This document shows positions 52,361 to 64,000 of a stretch of 64,000 nt of DNA, piece after piece. The notes under the pieces were generated by a model. The model was not told the DNA's origin. It saw only the letters and a program-made list of their open reading frames with translations, and searched no databases. The DNA is from Pithys albifrons albifrons (taxonomy: Eukaryota; Chordata; Aves; Passeriformes; Thamnophilidae). How positions within the stretch are numbered: the stretch's first letter is position 1; each line of letters opens with the position of its first letter. The DNA is taken from NCBI RefSeq assembly GCF_047495875.1, contig NC_092497.1:81913749-81977748 (forward strand), written 5' to 3'. The translations under genes were made by a program, and so were the position numbers.

Positions 52361-55300
52361 TGAAATGCATATACTTCCTTCCATGGGAAGACACGTTTAG
52401 TCCATGCTGTGATGTCCAGCATGGCACAGGGATTCCTGAGGCCTTTAATAGTCTCCTTTTTAGATCATTCTTCAGCATCCTTGGACTTTCCCCCCTAAGC
52501 TTTCCATTTCTCCTCAAGGCTGCCCTATACCATTTTTTTACAATGGCATTGCATGAGATTTATGAATTGTCTTGGAATTAGCTGGACATGTCAAGTGTGC
52601 TGTCAGAAAGCATAATTCCTGATAAATATGGTCACTTTGTAACTCATCCACATGGATTTGGACATGTAGTCAGGAAAGAGCACCACAAGATTTATAGATT
52701 TATGATCAGCTTTCTTATGGCAGGAAAAACATCAGGGCATCCTGATGAAATGCTAAAGTTTGTCAGATCAGTGACAATAGCAGATGTGATGGAAGGGAAA
52801 TGTTTCAAGATGATGTTTCAGCTTTTGAGGTGTAGTATGCTGTTTATCTAGGACTCAGGAGAGAGAAATATGAAGCAAAGAAAGTTCAAGAAGACTCATT
52901 TACTACCATCAAGACCTCAGGAATTTATATGTTCAACTTCTGATCATATCTGTTTGGGAGACTAGCATATTCCTACTGCACCAGCCACAGTCACAAACAG
53001 CTACCTCACTCTGAAGAAATACTGTACCTGTAGGCACAGGGAGAAACCATGTTCTGAGCAGCGGTTGGGATCAAATTGGAATTCCCATTGTGACTGTGTT
53101 CAAAGTGCTACAGGGATTCTGCATGAGACCTTCTGTGCTAAGTGACACAAAACTATCCCATGCAAGAACTAGGTCTGCATCATGTAGGTGGTTCTCACAG
53201 CTTTCTCAAAGCAGGAACTACTTACACCATCACATCATTACCATGAAGCTCCCCAGAAGCATGTGAGAGACTCAACTTCAGGCAAAGACTCTCAGGACTG
53301 AAAAGGATTCAGATGTTTCTATGTGAAGGGCAAACAGAATGTATAAAACCTGTTTGATTAAAATAGTTTGGTAGTGATCTGGACCTATCAAGATCTGTAC
53401 CCAAACCTATGAAGTACCTTTTATAATTTAAGAATGTGACACAGTGAAAAATAACCACTCTCCCCCAGTGAAGGGAAGGCACTTCACTTTATTGTAAGTC
53501 AATTTCTTACCAGTTGATTTTTGTGATCCTATCTCACAGGGGAACCAGTGTCCTGCTTCTATGATATTTACTTGGAAGCATTTACATTAGAAAGGAGGAA
53601 GAGACATGGCCTGACACAAAGAGAAATGTTTAATGGTGAGTATAAGTACCCAAAGCAGCTATTTCTTTCAGCTAGGATACTGATACACTTTTGTGGGATA
53701 ATTGTCCAAAGACAGTCTTAGTCATCTCAATTCAGGCAAATCTCTTGTAGATATTAACATTAGAAGTGTTTGAACTGTACTATTCTTTATAATCAGGCTA
53801 CCTACTCATAAATCTTTACCTCATTCTTCCACTTCCCTATCTGCTACTGTGTAATACTTTTCCTTTTTCTCTGAGAGAAACAATATCTGAAAATGCAGGG
53901 GTAAGTAACAGGTAATTAAGGACAAGGTCCAGTCATCCCATGAACTATTTACAACATAAGGTCCTGTAGAGTTCGAACCTTCCCTGTAGAGTTTGAACCC
54001 TGTGGCCTCTGGGGATTTGGTGGGAAAGACAGGGAGCAAAAGGAAAACTTAGCCTCAGCAGGAAGAAATTTGCACTGTTTTTTGCAGAGATGACACTGTT
54101 GTTATGCTTGAGAATTTGCATTTAAGGTTCTCTGATTGCCAAGTCAAGCAGAGCCCTGCTGCCATGTACCCAGAAAGGACAGGACAATCTCTCCCAAGGA
54201 AAGAAACAGCAAATCAGCAATTGAGATACACACAAGTTGAAATCTCAGTGTTTTCCACAGATTTCCTCTGTTGTGCTGGCTCTTCTACTTCCATGCCTTT
54301 AGCTCTCAACTAGATAAGGAGGTAGAAGAATGACTTACCTTTTATTCATCCTGTCTGATCAAAGGTTTCCAAACTTTTCTGTGGTACTACTAGGTCAGCA
54401 TGAGGAAAAAGGTTGTAGTCTGTTGTGGCAGAATACTACTCAGAAATGGCTTGCACACCATCAAAAGGACATATAATTTAGGAAATTCTGAACTACAGGA
54501 AGGGGAAGCTAGAGAGATTCTGGATTCTTAGGTCTAACAATTTAATGGAGAAATATTTGAACCCTAACAGTCAAGTCAGTATCACTCTCTGGAATACAAT
54601 TTTTGTCCTAAGTGACGTTTTGAAAGTCTTTAAATTTCAAGGACATGGCAAGATTTAAAAAATATGGGGCAGAAATTCAGATCATCCCTTAAAATTTTGC
54701 AGGGTTGGTGGGCAGGTAAACAGTAGCTGGGATTCCAGCTATGCCTTGAAATTATTGCAATGAACAACTGCTCCTTTTAAGAGGAAGAGTGGTACACCAG
54801 AAATTAATTTTTTTCCAGAACTCTTTCAAGAGTTAGAAATTACACCAGCTTAACATGTCATAGACATGAAAGTGGCTACCAGTTTTCTAGTAATTCAGAA
54901 AATGCTTCGTGCTATGAAGAATGAGGGGAAAACAGCTGCTACCACAAAGGAATACTATCTATTGACCATGCCATTATCACCTCATCCATCAAGAAAACTA
55001 AACAAGAGTGAAGAATGAAACAAAATAAAAGGTGCTTTTGAAAATATTAAATACAATGTAGTTAAAGTTAGTCTGATTTTCAGTTTGGTAACATTTTACC
55101 TCCTTTATATATCCGTCCAACTCTTTATTTAGCAGTATTGCTTCATGTATTTATATACATAACTAAAGAACAACAGTTCTGTCCTGGTCTTGTCTGGGAT
55201 AGAGCTAATTTTCTTCTTAGGACTGGCACAAAGTTACGTATAAACATACAAAACTTTTTTAAAAATGTCATTTTCCTGGCAAAGGGCTTTAATTGTACTT

Positions 55301-56186
55301 AAATCTTGATAGCTACTCTCGAGCTTTGGGAGCAATACAAGTTGTCCACTTTCTGAATAGCTTCCTTGTTTAGGTCAATACAGTTAATAACTGGTGATCA
55401 GAAGCAAATGATCATGGCAATTGGCCATTCTTGGTAAAGAAGAAATCACCTTTGCTGCAAAAGCAGGATTGACAACTGGAGGGCAAGGGTGGCCACCACT
55501 TCATCTGCATTTACCCACAGTATTTGCTACCTCTTGAAGACTTCTACCCTAGGCAGAAGGGGGTTATATTCAAATTATTAAGTAGTTACACATTTTTTGT
55601 CTGCACCTGGAAAAATAAGGTCCCACAACCAAGTCATGGACAGAGTTCCTACAATCCATTCCCTGAACTCAAGCAGACATTATTATAAATCAGGCCAAGC
55701 ACCATTGTTAAGTACTGCACACCTCAAAACCAATGCCACACTTACTCTTCCTTAAGAAGCTCATTTAAAATATTTCTCCTTTCTTCCTGTCTCTTCCCTG
55801 TTTTGCTTATATTTGATTTCTGCTTTGGAGGAGGCTTGCACATGACCGAGTTTTCATCTGGGCATGTGCAATGACTTGAAGGAACATTTGCTTTTATTTA
55901 ATACACTGGTTGCAGTGACACCTCTAGTAAGTTCTGCTTGCTGCCACACCAACATGTAGAGTTTCCAACAGTTCCTCAGGGATACTTCAGTTTCAGCCTT
56001 AAAAGAAGTTGTGCAGTGGACACGTGCTGGTCTTTCTGAATGGGAGCATAGTTCTCAGTAGACATGTTTGGTCACAGGTCAGATGATAAATAACTTGTCT
56101 ACTTCAACATAAAATGCTTTTGAAATATTATCAGCCAAAATAAAAGCTGAAATTTTTCAGCTTAATTTAAGACCAGCTCTGTTTCA
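52361..56186. other. Intergenic, mostly unique sequence
   Basis: Nearly 4 kb of AT-rich sequence. It contains one unexplained 88-codon frame (52588-52851), treated as a finding, and a short ERVL LTR-start fragment at 55190-55230. No exon of a known gene is recognised. Confidence 0.45.
55190..55230 (+). mobile_element. Fragment of an ERVL-type LTR 5' end
   Basis: TGTCCTGGTCTTGTCTGGG followed by ATAGAGCTAATTTTCTTCTT resembles the first 40 bases of the common avian ERVL LTR (TG.TGGTTTTGGCTGGGATAG type). The match stops abruptly, so only a remnant remains. Confidence 0.45.
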
Positions 56187-56450
56187 ATGAATGCATCTCA
56201 AATTGAAAGAACAGGTCTGCCTTATCAAGTTTATGTGCTACAAGACCCCAGATCATTTTTTGTAGTTCTACAAATAGAAAAGGGTTTGATAAGAAAAGGG
56301 TTATTTTTGGAGGCTTCAGTGGACTTCCCTCAGTTTCCTAAGGTTTATTACACCTTAGGACAAGGAACCAAACTAATTTGTAAGGCCTCAACTCTGAATG
56401 AGATCCTAGAGACTGTAGAAGAACAAAAAAAAAATCCTTTTTCTAAGTAA
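56187..56450 (+). other. Unassigned 87-codon open frame
   Basis: The frame starts MNASQIERTGLPYQVY and ends EEQKKNPFSK before a TAA. Residue composition is protein-like: hydrophobic strands alternate with charged segments, and a helix-like stretch NEILETVEEQKK lies at the end. The upstream stop is at 56163-56165, and a TTTAAG acceptor-like site lies just before the frame at 56171. I do not recognise a family. It could be a single exon, a decayed processed gene copy or chance. No promoter or partner exon is identified. Confidence 0.2.
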
Positions 56451-56745
56451 TACAGAAACCTAGCACTGATCAGCAAGAGGTATACATGCTAATCTGCAAA
56501 CTACTGAAGAAATTTAGCCAGAATTGCTACACTGCACACCATAGGCAATCTGGATAAGCTGCTACAACCACAAGACTTCCTGACAATTTATTACTGACTA
56601 TGGAGACAGGTGTCAATGTTTCTACTGACAGCTGTGAGGACTTCTATTTGAAAATAAGAAATCATAAGTCCATGAAGGGACAGAATTAGATGGAAGCCAT
56701 GGAGAAAGGTTGAATTCCAACAGAACCAGTTGCTAAACTAGGCAA

Positions 56746-57090
56746 AATCACAGAATTGTTAGGATTGGAAGGGGCCTCTGGAGATCATCCAGTCCAACCC
56801 CTCTGCCAAAGCAGTCACCCAGAACAGGTGACACAGGAATGTCTCCAAATGGGTTTGAAAGTCTCCAGAGAGGGAGACTCCATGACCTCCCTGGGCAGCC
56901 TGTTCCAGTGCTCTGCCTCAATATAAAGAAGCTCTTCCTCATGCTGAGGTGAAATTTCTTGCTATTTAATTTATGGCCATTGCTCCTTCTCCTGTCACTG
57001 GGCACCACTGAAAAGAGTCTGGCACCATCTTCTCGACACTCACCTTTGAGATACTTATATGTATTAATGAGAACCCCTCTCAGAAGGCCA
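56746..57090 (-). mobile_element. CR1 LINE 3' end, antisense
   Basis: The copy begins with TCACAGAATTGTTAGGATTGG, then AAGGGGCCTCTGGAGATCATC. It passes through the GAGACTCCATGACCTCCCTGG and CAGCCTGTTCCAGTGCTCTG blocks and the CCTGTCACTGGGCACCACTG block. About 340 bases remain, in the same orientation as PCGF3. Confidence 0.88.
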
Positions 57091-58729
57091 GGAGATAATA
57101 AAAATCATGTTCTAAAATGAGTTTTGAGCACTGTCAGGTTCAGCTGACAAGCTTATGTCTCCAATGACAAATCCGAAAAACAGAATTCTGGAAGCCTACA
57201 TGGAAAGTGCAGCCTAAGAACAGACATTCCACCAGCCTAATAAGATGAAAGATATAACAAAACTATATATATACAAACTATATATAAACTATAACAATAA
57301 GAGATATAGAAAAGGCTCACATGTTATAGAAAAGGCTACATATCAAGGGCTTGGCAACTGCCAAATAAAATAAAGAGGATTTTAAGATAAACTTTTAATT
57401 GACTGTGGGCTTGGGAAGTTCTCAGGTGATGACTCTTCTGATTACAACACTCCTCAACTGCATCAACCTTTCTTCCTTACTCCAAACTAGAGTTTCACCC
57501 TATTTTGTAGTATCAACAGCACTTTGCCTGGAAAGACACTCCTCGTGAGTCCTTCCTCTTCCCTGCAAGGCAAGTTAGTTTATGCACTATTTCATTCCAG
57601 CACAGATCAGTCTATCTGCTCTGCACTGGCCTGAGAGAACTATCTAAGCTAACATACTTGTAATATTCAATAGCAGGAGTTTGAATCAGCAAGCTCATTT
57701 CCAGGGATGAGCAAACCAAGTTTCTCTTTGCCTACAAGAATTACTGCCCTTATTTCTAATGTGGATTTGCTATGATCACTCCTTGCCTAAGAGGCTGAAG
57801 TAAAGCTAAGTCTTTTTCCTCACTTATGCTAAAGAATGCCTAAATATATATGTGGTGTGGAAAAGGAAGAAGGTAGTTAACACTTTTATCCACTTTCCTA
57901 TGGTAATCCAGCCCCATCATGAGCATCACTTCATGGAGTGGTGTCAACTTTGCCATAATTGGTTTCTCTAGACAGAGCAGCCAGCATCAAACAGGATTGC
58001 CCCTTGATGCCACCTGCTATAGTGGCCAGGAGAAGCTGCTGTGATGCCTTTTCCTCTGTGTCTGACTGTTGGGGTCTAAGGGCACAATATGGCAGACAGT
58101 CTGTGTCTGCTCTGTGGAGAAGGAGGAACCTAAGCAATCTAAGCAATAGGTGTGGGAATGGGATTATAGTGAGTGGGAATAGTGTAGGTGAAGTTTGCTA
58201 TGTCAAAGAAGGAAAGTTTAAACCAGAATTTCAGAAGGCAGCTGACTCCTAGATGTCCCGGGACAGAGAACAAAGAGTGAGAGAGGGGCTGAGAACAGAC
58301 TTACCCATGTGGCTGAAGCTGCAGTGCCAGGTCAGAATGGGAGAGTGACAGGAACCCACAGCCAACAGGCAAAAAAGCAGTCCAGCAATGAATAGCAGAA
58401 TGTGCTGGGGACAAAAGGGAGAAGAGACTGAGGGAAGTGTGGAGGACAGTTGTGGTGATTTAAAAAAAAAAAAAAAGGAATGCACAGGGCTGAGAGTTCA
58501 GTTAAAGGAACTGGGAAAAGGAAGATGCTCTGTAGAGAGTGGCCACTCATCAACAAGACACGATGTGAAAACAAGGTGGAAAAGTTTCATGGGTAATGGC
58601 AGAGAATTTGCTTACCAGTTAATATCACAGGCAAATACAGACACAACTTGCTGAAAGTTATATGAATTTCATGCCAATTAGAAATAGAGTATGATGTTGA
58701 CAAACAAACAGTTTCCCCTCACCCTGTGC
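57091..58729. other. Intergenic, nothing firmly recognised
   Basis: AT-rich sequence with a small TATA-type microsatellite near 57262-57290 and a poly-A run near 58461-58475. A GC-richer part at about 57930-58440 may belong to the retroviral relic to its right, but I cannot show this. Confidence 0.4.
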
Positions 58730-59270
58730 CTTATTCAGGCTCAATATCACTCCTTCACTCCCAACTTGTCTTCTCACCTGAGACATGCAGGGGAATGGGG
58801 AACAGGAGTTGTATTTCGTCCATAATGATTTTTCCCTGCTGCTCCCTGCTCCATACACTGTTTCCCTGATCCAGTATGAGTTTTCTTCCATGAGATAAAG
58901 TCTTTCACAAGCTACTCCAACATGGGCCCTCCCCACAGGGTACAGCACTTCAGGAACAGACTGCTCCAGTGTGTGTCTCCCATCAGCCACACAAGCTGCA
59001 CTGTGGTCTTCTCTATGGACTGCATGGGAATCTCTGCTATAGCATCTGGAGAACTTCCTCCTTCTTCACTGATCTCTGTGTCTGCAGGGCTGTTGCTCAC
59101 CTCTTTTTTTTTCTTATCGACTTTGCCTTTGTGGCATTTTTCTACTTTCTTAGGGTGCCACCATCATAGCTGAAGGGCTCAGCTGTGCCCTGTGGTGGGT
59201 CTGGAACAGAGCAGCCCAGGCCTCTCCTCACAAAGGTCCCCTACACCCTTTCCCTACTGAACCTTGTCAC
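58730..59270 (-). mobile_element. Antisense ERVL-type leader relic
   Basis: Read in reverse complement, the block matches the recurrent avian ERVL leader. Diagnostic plus-strand pieces are GCAGGGGAATGGGGAACAGG (about 58788), CTGCATGGGAATCTCTGCT (about 59020) and TCTGTGTCTGCAGGGCTGTTGC (about 59077). The related leader at 35.2-35.4 kb lies in the opposite orientation. No viral open frame is intact. Boundaries are approximate and the assignment relies on memory of the repeat family. Confidence 0.5.
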
Positions 59271-62200
59271 ATAAGTCCTATAAAAGTGAAAAACTCTACA
59301 GCTTGGGTCTGGGTTTCTCTGTGCCTAGGTAAGGAGCTCTTGTGAACCAGAAAGAAGGGAGGAAAGCTGAAGATGCATGGGAGCCTCAGCCACTGATGGG
59401 AAACAAAAGAGAAGGAAAGAAGTGGGCAAAACCACAGAAGACTAAGGAGGAAGGAACAAACAATAAGGACTAAAAGGAAGCAGAGAATTGGAGTAGTGTC
59501 AAATTAATGGGCCCATTGCTGGAGGACTGAGGAGGAAAGGTCAGAAGCAAAAAAATGGGCTGTGTGGGCAGAGCAAAGGAAGATTGGGAGATACGCACCC
59601 TGAAACCTGCCAGGCAAACTAAGCAGGGAAACATTAAGCAAAAATTAATACTAAGGGAGAAAAGAATATGGCGGAGAACAGGGATAAAGTTAATACAAGC
59701 TGTTGTGAAAGTCTTTAGTAAGGGAGGAAAGGGAGAAAGAGAAAGTGAAGGAGAAAGCATATGAAGTTTGGATCTGTTTTTTTCCCTAAGTTTTACGGAA
59801 AATATAATAATTATACATAAAAGCTGGTTCCCCATTTATCACTTTCAGGTGTCCATTTTGCAAACACGCTGTTCTTTTGCATACAGCTTGAAAGCATTGG
59901 TTGGCAAAATAAAATGGATGCCCCCCCTTCTGTTTGGTGTGTGTCCTGTGACTGAGTCAAGGTTACATGGCAGTGTCTCAAGGTTATGTGCCATCACCTA
60001 AAGCCACCTGGCTTGTTGGATTTATTGTATTTTCAAATTGACACTCATACATTGCTCTTCTACTTTCAAAACAAGGTATGCTGAATTGAAGTATAGTCAA
60101 AGCTATCAACTTACATCAGTTTTTGAAAGGACATTCAGCATATGGGCCTTCTTCTACAATCCAGCTACTACATAGCTCAGGAATTTCTGGGTTGTTTTTT
60201 TCAGATTTCTTTTAAACAGCTTTAGTTAAGGAATTGTCCAGCTACTTTGTCCATTTATGTGTACCAAGCCCTACAACACTTTCAGGCTTATGACTAAGAT
60301 AACTTTTTAACAGTACTTTTATACTGGAAAATCCTAAAATTTGAATAAAGTCTACTAACTGCCTCCTCTTACTCCTATTCACACCTACAGTATCTGCTCC
60401 ATTCTGTAACTGCACACTGGGATGTAGAAGAACTGCACCTCAAACCCAAAGAAATAAATCAACTAGCTGAGTGAAAAAAATACAAGTATTTCACTGGGAG
60501 AGCTGTAATTGCATATCTAAAACCTGTTCTATAGTGGCCACAAAGGTGTGAAGAAGGAGGACCTGCCTCCTGCGGTGATGCACTCACTGAGACTGGCCCC
60601 TCTACCCCTTCGTCCACCTGGGTTTGTAAGGATTGCAACTCTTTCTGTCAAGAGGGCTACATTGATACGTTGTCCCATAACCTTTGACAAATAGAGACTG
60701 AGATCACTACTTTGTTGCTGCATGTCTTGGAGATTGAAAAAGGAAAGCAAAGATTTTAGGAAGCAGAGAAAGAGAGGTACTATTTACATAACTCATGTTT
60801 CTTAGGACAACAAAGATCAAAATAAGACTACAGTTTAATGTAAGACATGCTATTATTTCAATCAAGCATTCCTGCAAAGGAGCAAATTTGAATCATGGGT
60901 TTGTGGCACATGTAGTAGTCATCCACTGATGAACAATCTCTGCCCAGGGTTAATGAGTCAGCCAAATTACCCACACATATGAAAACTACAGATAAAATTT
61001 AGAAGTGCTGTCATTTTCCTTGAGGAAAAGGCAGTGCTGATTAATGAAGCTTAGTCTGCTGAGGTTCCTAGTCATGGAGAGGAACATATTTATCCCTTCT
61101 GTCAGCTCTGAAGATGATGTTATTCACCAATGACTAATGATTTAGGGTGTTTCAAAGAGGTGCAGTATGAAAAGCATTGTGCGATCACTCTGAAAGTCAG
61201 GCATCTGGTTTTGGTTTCTTAAGTCAATACCTTTTGTTCCTCTTGAAATACTTCGGCAAAATAAAATTAGCAACATGCTTCCATTCTTAAATCTCATTTT
61301 AGGTTCCCTAAAGTTTTTTGGCTTCAATGAAAATGTGCCATGTTTCTCTGAGAACAAAGTGGATTGCTTAATCCACTTGAATAAAACTGCAAGCAGTTCT
61401 GAAGTACCAACCATGGTACTAGCTTGCTTTGAAACTGGATTTTTCCTTAACACTTTTCTTCCTTCTTTTTATCTCAAATGCTAGCTTATTAGCACTGTTT
61501 TGGTGGTTTTGGAGAATTAATCCTCACTGTTAACCTGTGAGAAAACCCAACTGACAGTAAAGAAGGTGAGTAGTTAATAAGACAAACATATATGGCTCCA
61601 TCAGCCAGCACTCTCTGAAATCAGATCCAGCCACCAATGTCAGCCTCACCAGTTTTGTGAATACAAAGTTTTGTACTTAAATCTATACTTGAGACTGTTA
61701 AATGAAATTTCCATTATATGTAAAGAGAGTCAAATCTTTGCATTTATCTCAGTCTAACGAAGTGTTCTATCTGCTCAATAGGCTGTGGCATGGACTGAGG
61801 ATAATCCTGGGACCATCTGAGCACAAGACTGCAGCTGTTCTACCCTCCTCATCTAGATATGAGCAGATCCCTCAGCAGACTCCTACAGGAGGACCTTTCA
61901 CTTTGCAGTGAGTCTGAGGGCAGGAACAGGTCCCGCTGTGGAGCCCAAATCTCTGGCAAAGAGAATTCTCTTGAGTGCTGCAGGTTAGAATTAATTCCAT
62001 TACTGAAGATAACGCTCTAATGTTTAATCTACAACATTTATTTAAATATTCAGCTTGACTCATTTAACATTGGATAATTCAAAGGTTTGTTGCATGCAAC
62101 AATATACAGTTCCCATATGGGTGCTTTTTACTTTCCAGAATTCAGTGTAATTATGACATTTGCATATTGAGCCATCCACCACTTCATTACAGTAGCTTCT

Positions 62201-64000
62201 TTGGTCAACAGTACCAGCTCAATTACCATATTATCTGAAATACATATAATGTTCAACTGTAATTTAAAAAGCATAGCAATAAAAAAATCTCAGAGACCTA
62301 CACTTGAGTAAGTGGTCTCAGAAATAATTCCTCCTCATTAGCCCCATAATTAACACCAGATGGGCACTGAAAACCCTGAAACTCTCCTGAGTACAAAACA
62401 GTGCATGATGCTCCTTTGAGGAGGAAAAATTATCTCACAAAGATTTTTGGCACTTGATAGTATGTGTAGCCTTCAAGTAGTGCAGCATGCAGGAGTTACT
62501 GTGTCCTGAAAATAGGAGCTGTGAAGAAACAGCTCTAAAGGGAACAGTAGTGAAAGACAGAAGTTGCTTCCATTTGACCTGATCTGATCCTTTTGGATTC
62601 ATGGATTATGACTTGCATTGTGTGCAAGCACAAAGCATATATAGTTTGACTCCTTTTCCTGTCTGTCCTTTGCTCATTAAAAATCTACTTTTCAGCCCCA
62701 TTTACGGCCTTCCCAGAGGTACTAGAAACCCATTTCCACTGTGGGCTTCCAGAGGTAGTTCTCTCTCCGTTGTGAGAGGAAAGGCTCTCAAACTGTGTTT
62801 GGCTTCCTGGGACTGGACCCAGCTCAGTGCTGGGATGTCACAGCTCTTCTGCATGTTCTTTTCCTCCCACTCACCCCGTGAGCCTCCAGTGAGTGGGTTT
62901 AAACACTGGAAGGGTTCTTTTGCATAGCCACTCTCCCCCAGTATGTAATCCCCACAGACAGCACAGATCCATCTGTGCCACATTTCCAAGCAGATGGGGG
63001 AGGATCTGGAGGCTGCAGAATTATTTCAGTGACATAGAATTTCCATAAGCTTTTGCAGCCCTGAGTGGGCAAGAGTTTGAGGGCAGTGAAGGTGCCATTC
63101 CACCTTTCTTCCTTCGCCCCAAGTTAGCCTTATTATCACAGAGCAAACTGCAAACACAGGATAAAACAAGATGTCAGGCTTCTACAAAGCACCATCAGTG
63201 ATTAGTAATGCCAAGGCACTTGTAGGTTAGCTTGCTGCAGTTCAGATTTAAAAAAGAAAATCAAGAAATGTATTTCCATGATGAGAAATGCGTGCAAGAC
63301 TCACGCAAACAAGGTATTTCTATGGTGACCAGTGTAGCATCATATTTAGACTATAGTGTTAATGGTGGATTCCTGAAGCACCAAACCTCTGGGTAAGCTG
63401 AATACACTTTAAAAGGGGGATGAAGGTGTTTCAAACAGAGTGCAAGACAAAAATGCAGACAGAAAGACTGTCGTAGCCATGCAGAAATTTGGAGCTGAGA
63501 TATGAGCTCTTGTATACCCAAGTACAGTTCTGTGACTACTGCACTATTTTTCAGTATTTTTAGTGCAAAATGCTGAAATAGAGCAGAAACAATGGCACAT
63601 TTGTGAAGCTGGATACCAGAGGAATACAAAGACTGTATTTTCAGCTTTTCGGTAGGAAAACATTAAAACTCAATTTTTTTCAGCATGCACATTGATGTTT
63701 TGTTGCTAAGGAAGCTAAGGCAAATCATGGGATACAAGGCTCAGACCCAGAAAATAGAAAACAATCCCAAAGTCCTTATCTAGATATAAACCACACAGTA
63801 TTTCTTATAAGAGGTATCTATAAAGGGAAACATTCTCTTTTAGCTCTGTGCTAATTTCCTCTGAAAAACTTCATGTTCTAAGCAAGCCAAAGTGATAGTA
63901 TTCCCCCTTCGTGACAAACTGAAAGCAGGTACCTGTGTTAGACTTTGTCCCTTTCCTTGCTGAGCTGTTTTTTTTCCTCAAGTAACACATTCATAAACAA
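59271..64000. other. Intergenic, no gene recognised
   Basis: About 4.7 kb to the right edge. I examined the open frames (the longest are 121, 108, 103 and 95 codons) and recognise no protein family in them. There is a C-run at 59923-59929. No CR1 or LTR hallmark is seen. Confidence 0.45.

Noticed and set aside
62601..62989. Opposite-strand frames of 108 and 95 codons (the latter with a CAVCGDY-like start)
   Set aside because: A zinc-finger impression from two cysteines only; no further ligands and no splice context.
47500..64000. A neighbouring host gene such as those next to PCGF3 in mammals
   Set aside because: No exon of a recognisable protein was found upstream of the CpG island on either strand.

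Overview
This is a piece of a bird chromosome. It is AT-rich vertebrate intronic and intergenic DNA. It carries many copies of CR1, the dominant avian LINE, recognisable by reverse-transcriptase motifs and by the characteristic 3' ends with short TTCTATGA-type tails. It also carries ERVL-type LTR remnants of the kind common in birds. The order or family of bird cannot be fixed by eye.

The only host gene I can support is PCGF3 (Polycomb group RING finger 3), on the minus strand. Six coding exons (1126-1263, 2859-2947, 3469-3579, 4511-4566, 9349-9445, 13954-14062) have clean GT-AG boundaries. They join in phase to give exactly 200 codons: the complete RING finger, the acidic linker and the first half of the C-terminal RAWUL (ubiquitin-like) domain. 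The last roughly 42 codons and the 3' UTR lie beyond the left edge. A CpG island at about 46.5-47.46 kb, with an NRF1-type palindrome, GC boxes and a good minus-strand splice donor, is the likely PCGF3 promoter and non-coding first exon. Some 33 kb of the window is therefore a 5' UTR intron.

Layout: 1-14.1 kb holds the coding exons, with three CR1 copies in the introns. 14.1-46.5 kb is the large 5' intron, carrying CR1 copies, an LTR-like unit at 18.1-18.7 kb, an ERVL-type LTR plus leader at 34.3-35.4 kb, and long unique AT-rich stretches. 46.5-47.5 kb is the CpG-island promoter, containing a six-copy 18-19 bp minisatellite and a 51 bp pure purine tract. 47.5-64 kb lies upstream of the gene. 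It has no recognisable host gene, but holds several CR1 fragments, a solo LTR with a perfect 5 bp target-site duplication (AAGAT) at 49992-50612, and an antisense ERVL-like leader near 58.7-59.3 kb.

PCGF3 encodes a subunit of a variant Polycomb repressive complex 1, which ubiquitinates histone H2A. No bacterial-type gene, CRISPR array, tRNA or rRNA was seen. I found no clearly new biological system. The most useful second looks are the promoter architecture, the LTR insertions around it, and two unassigned short ORFs (56187-56450 and 52588-52851).
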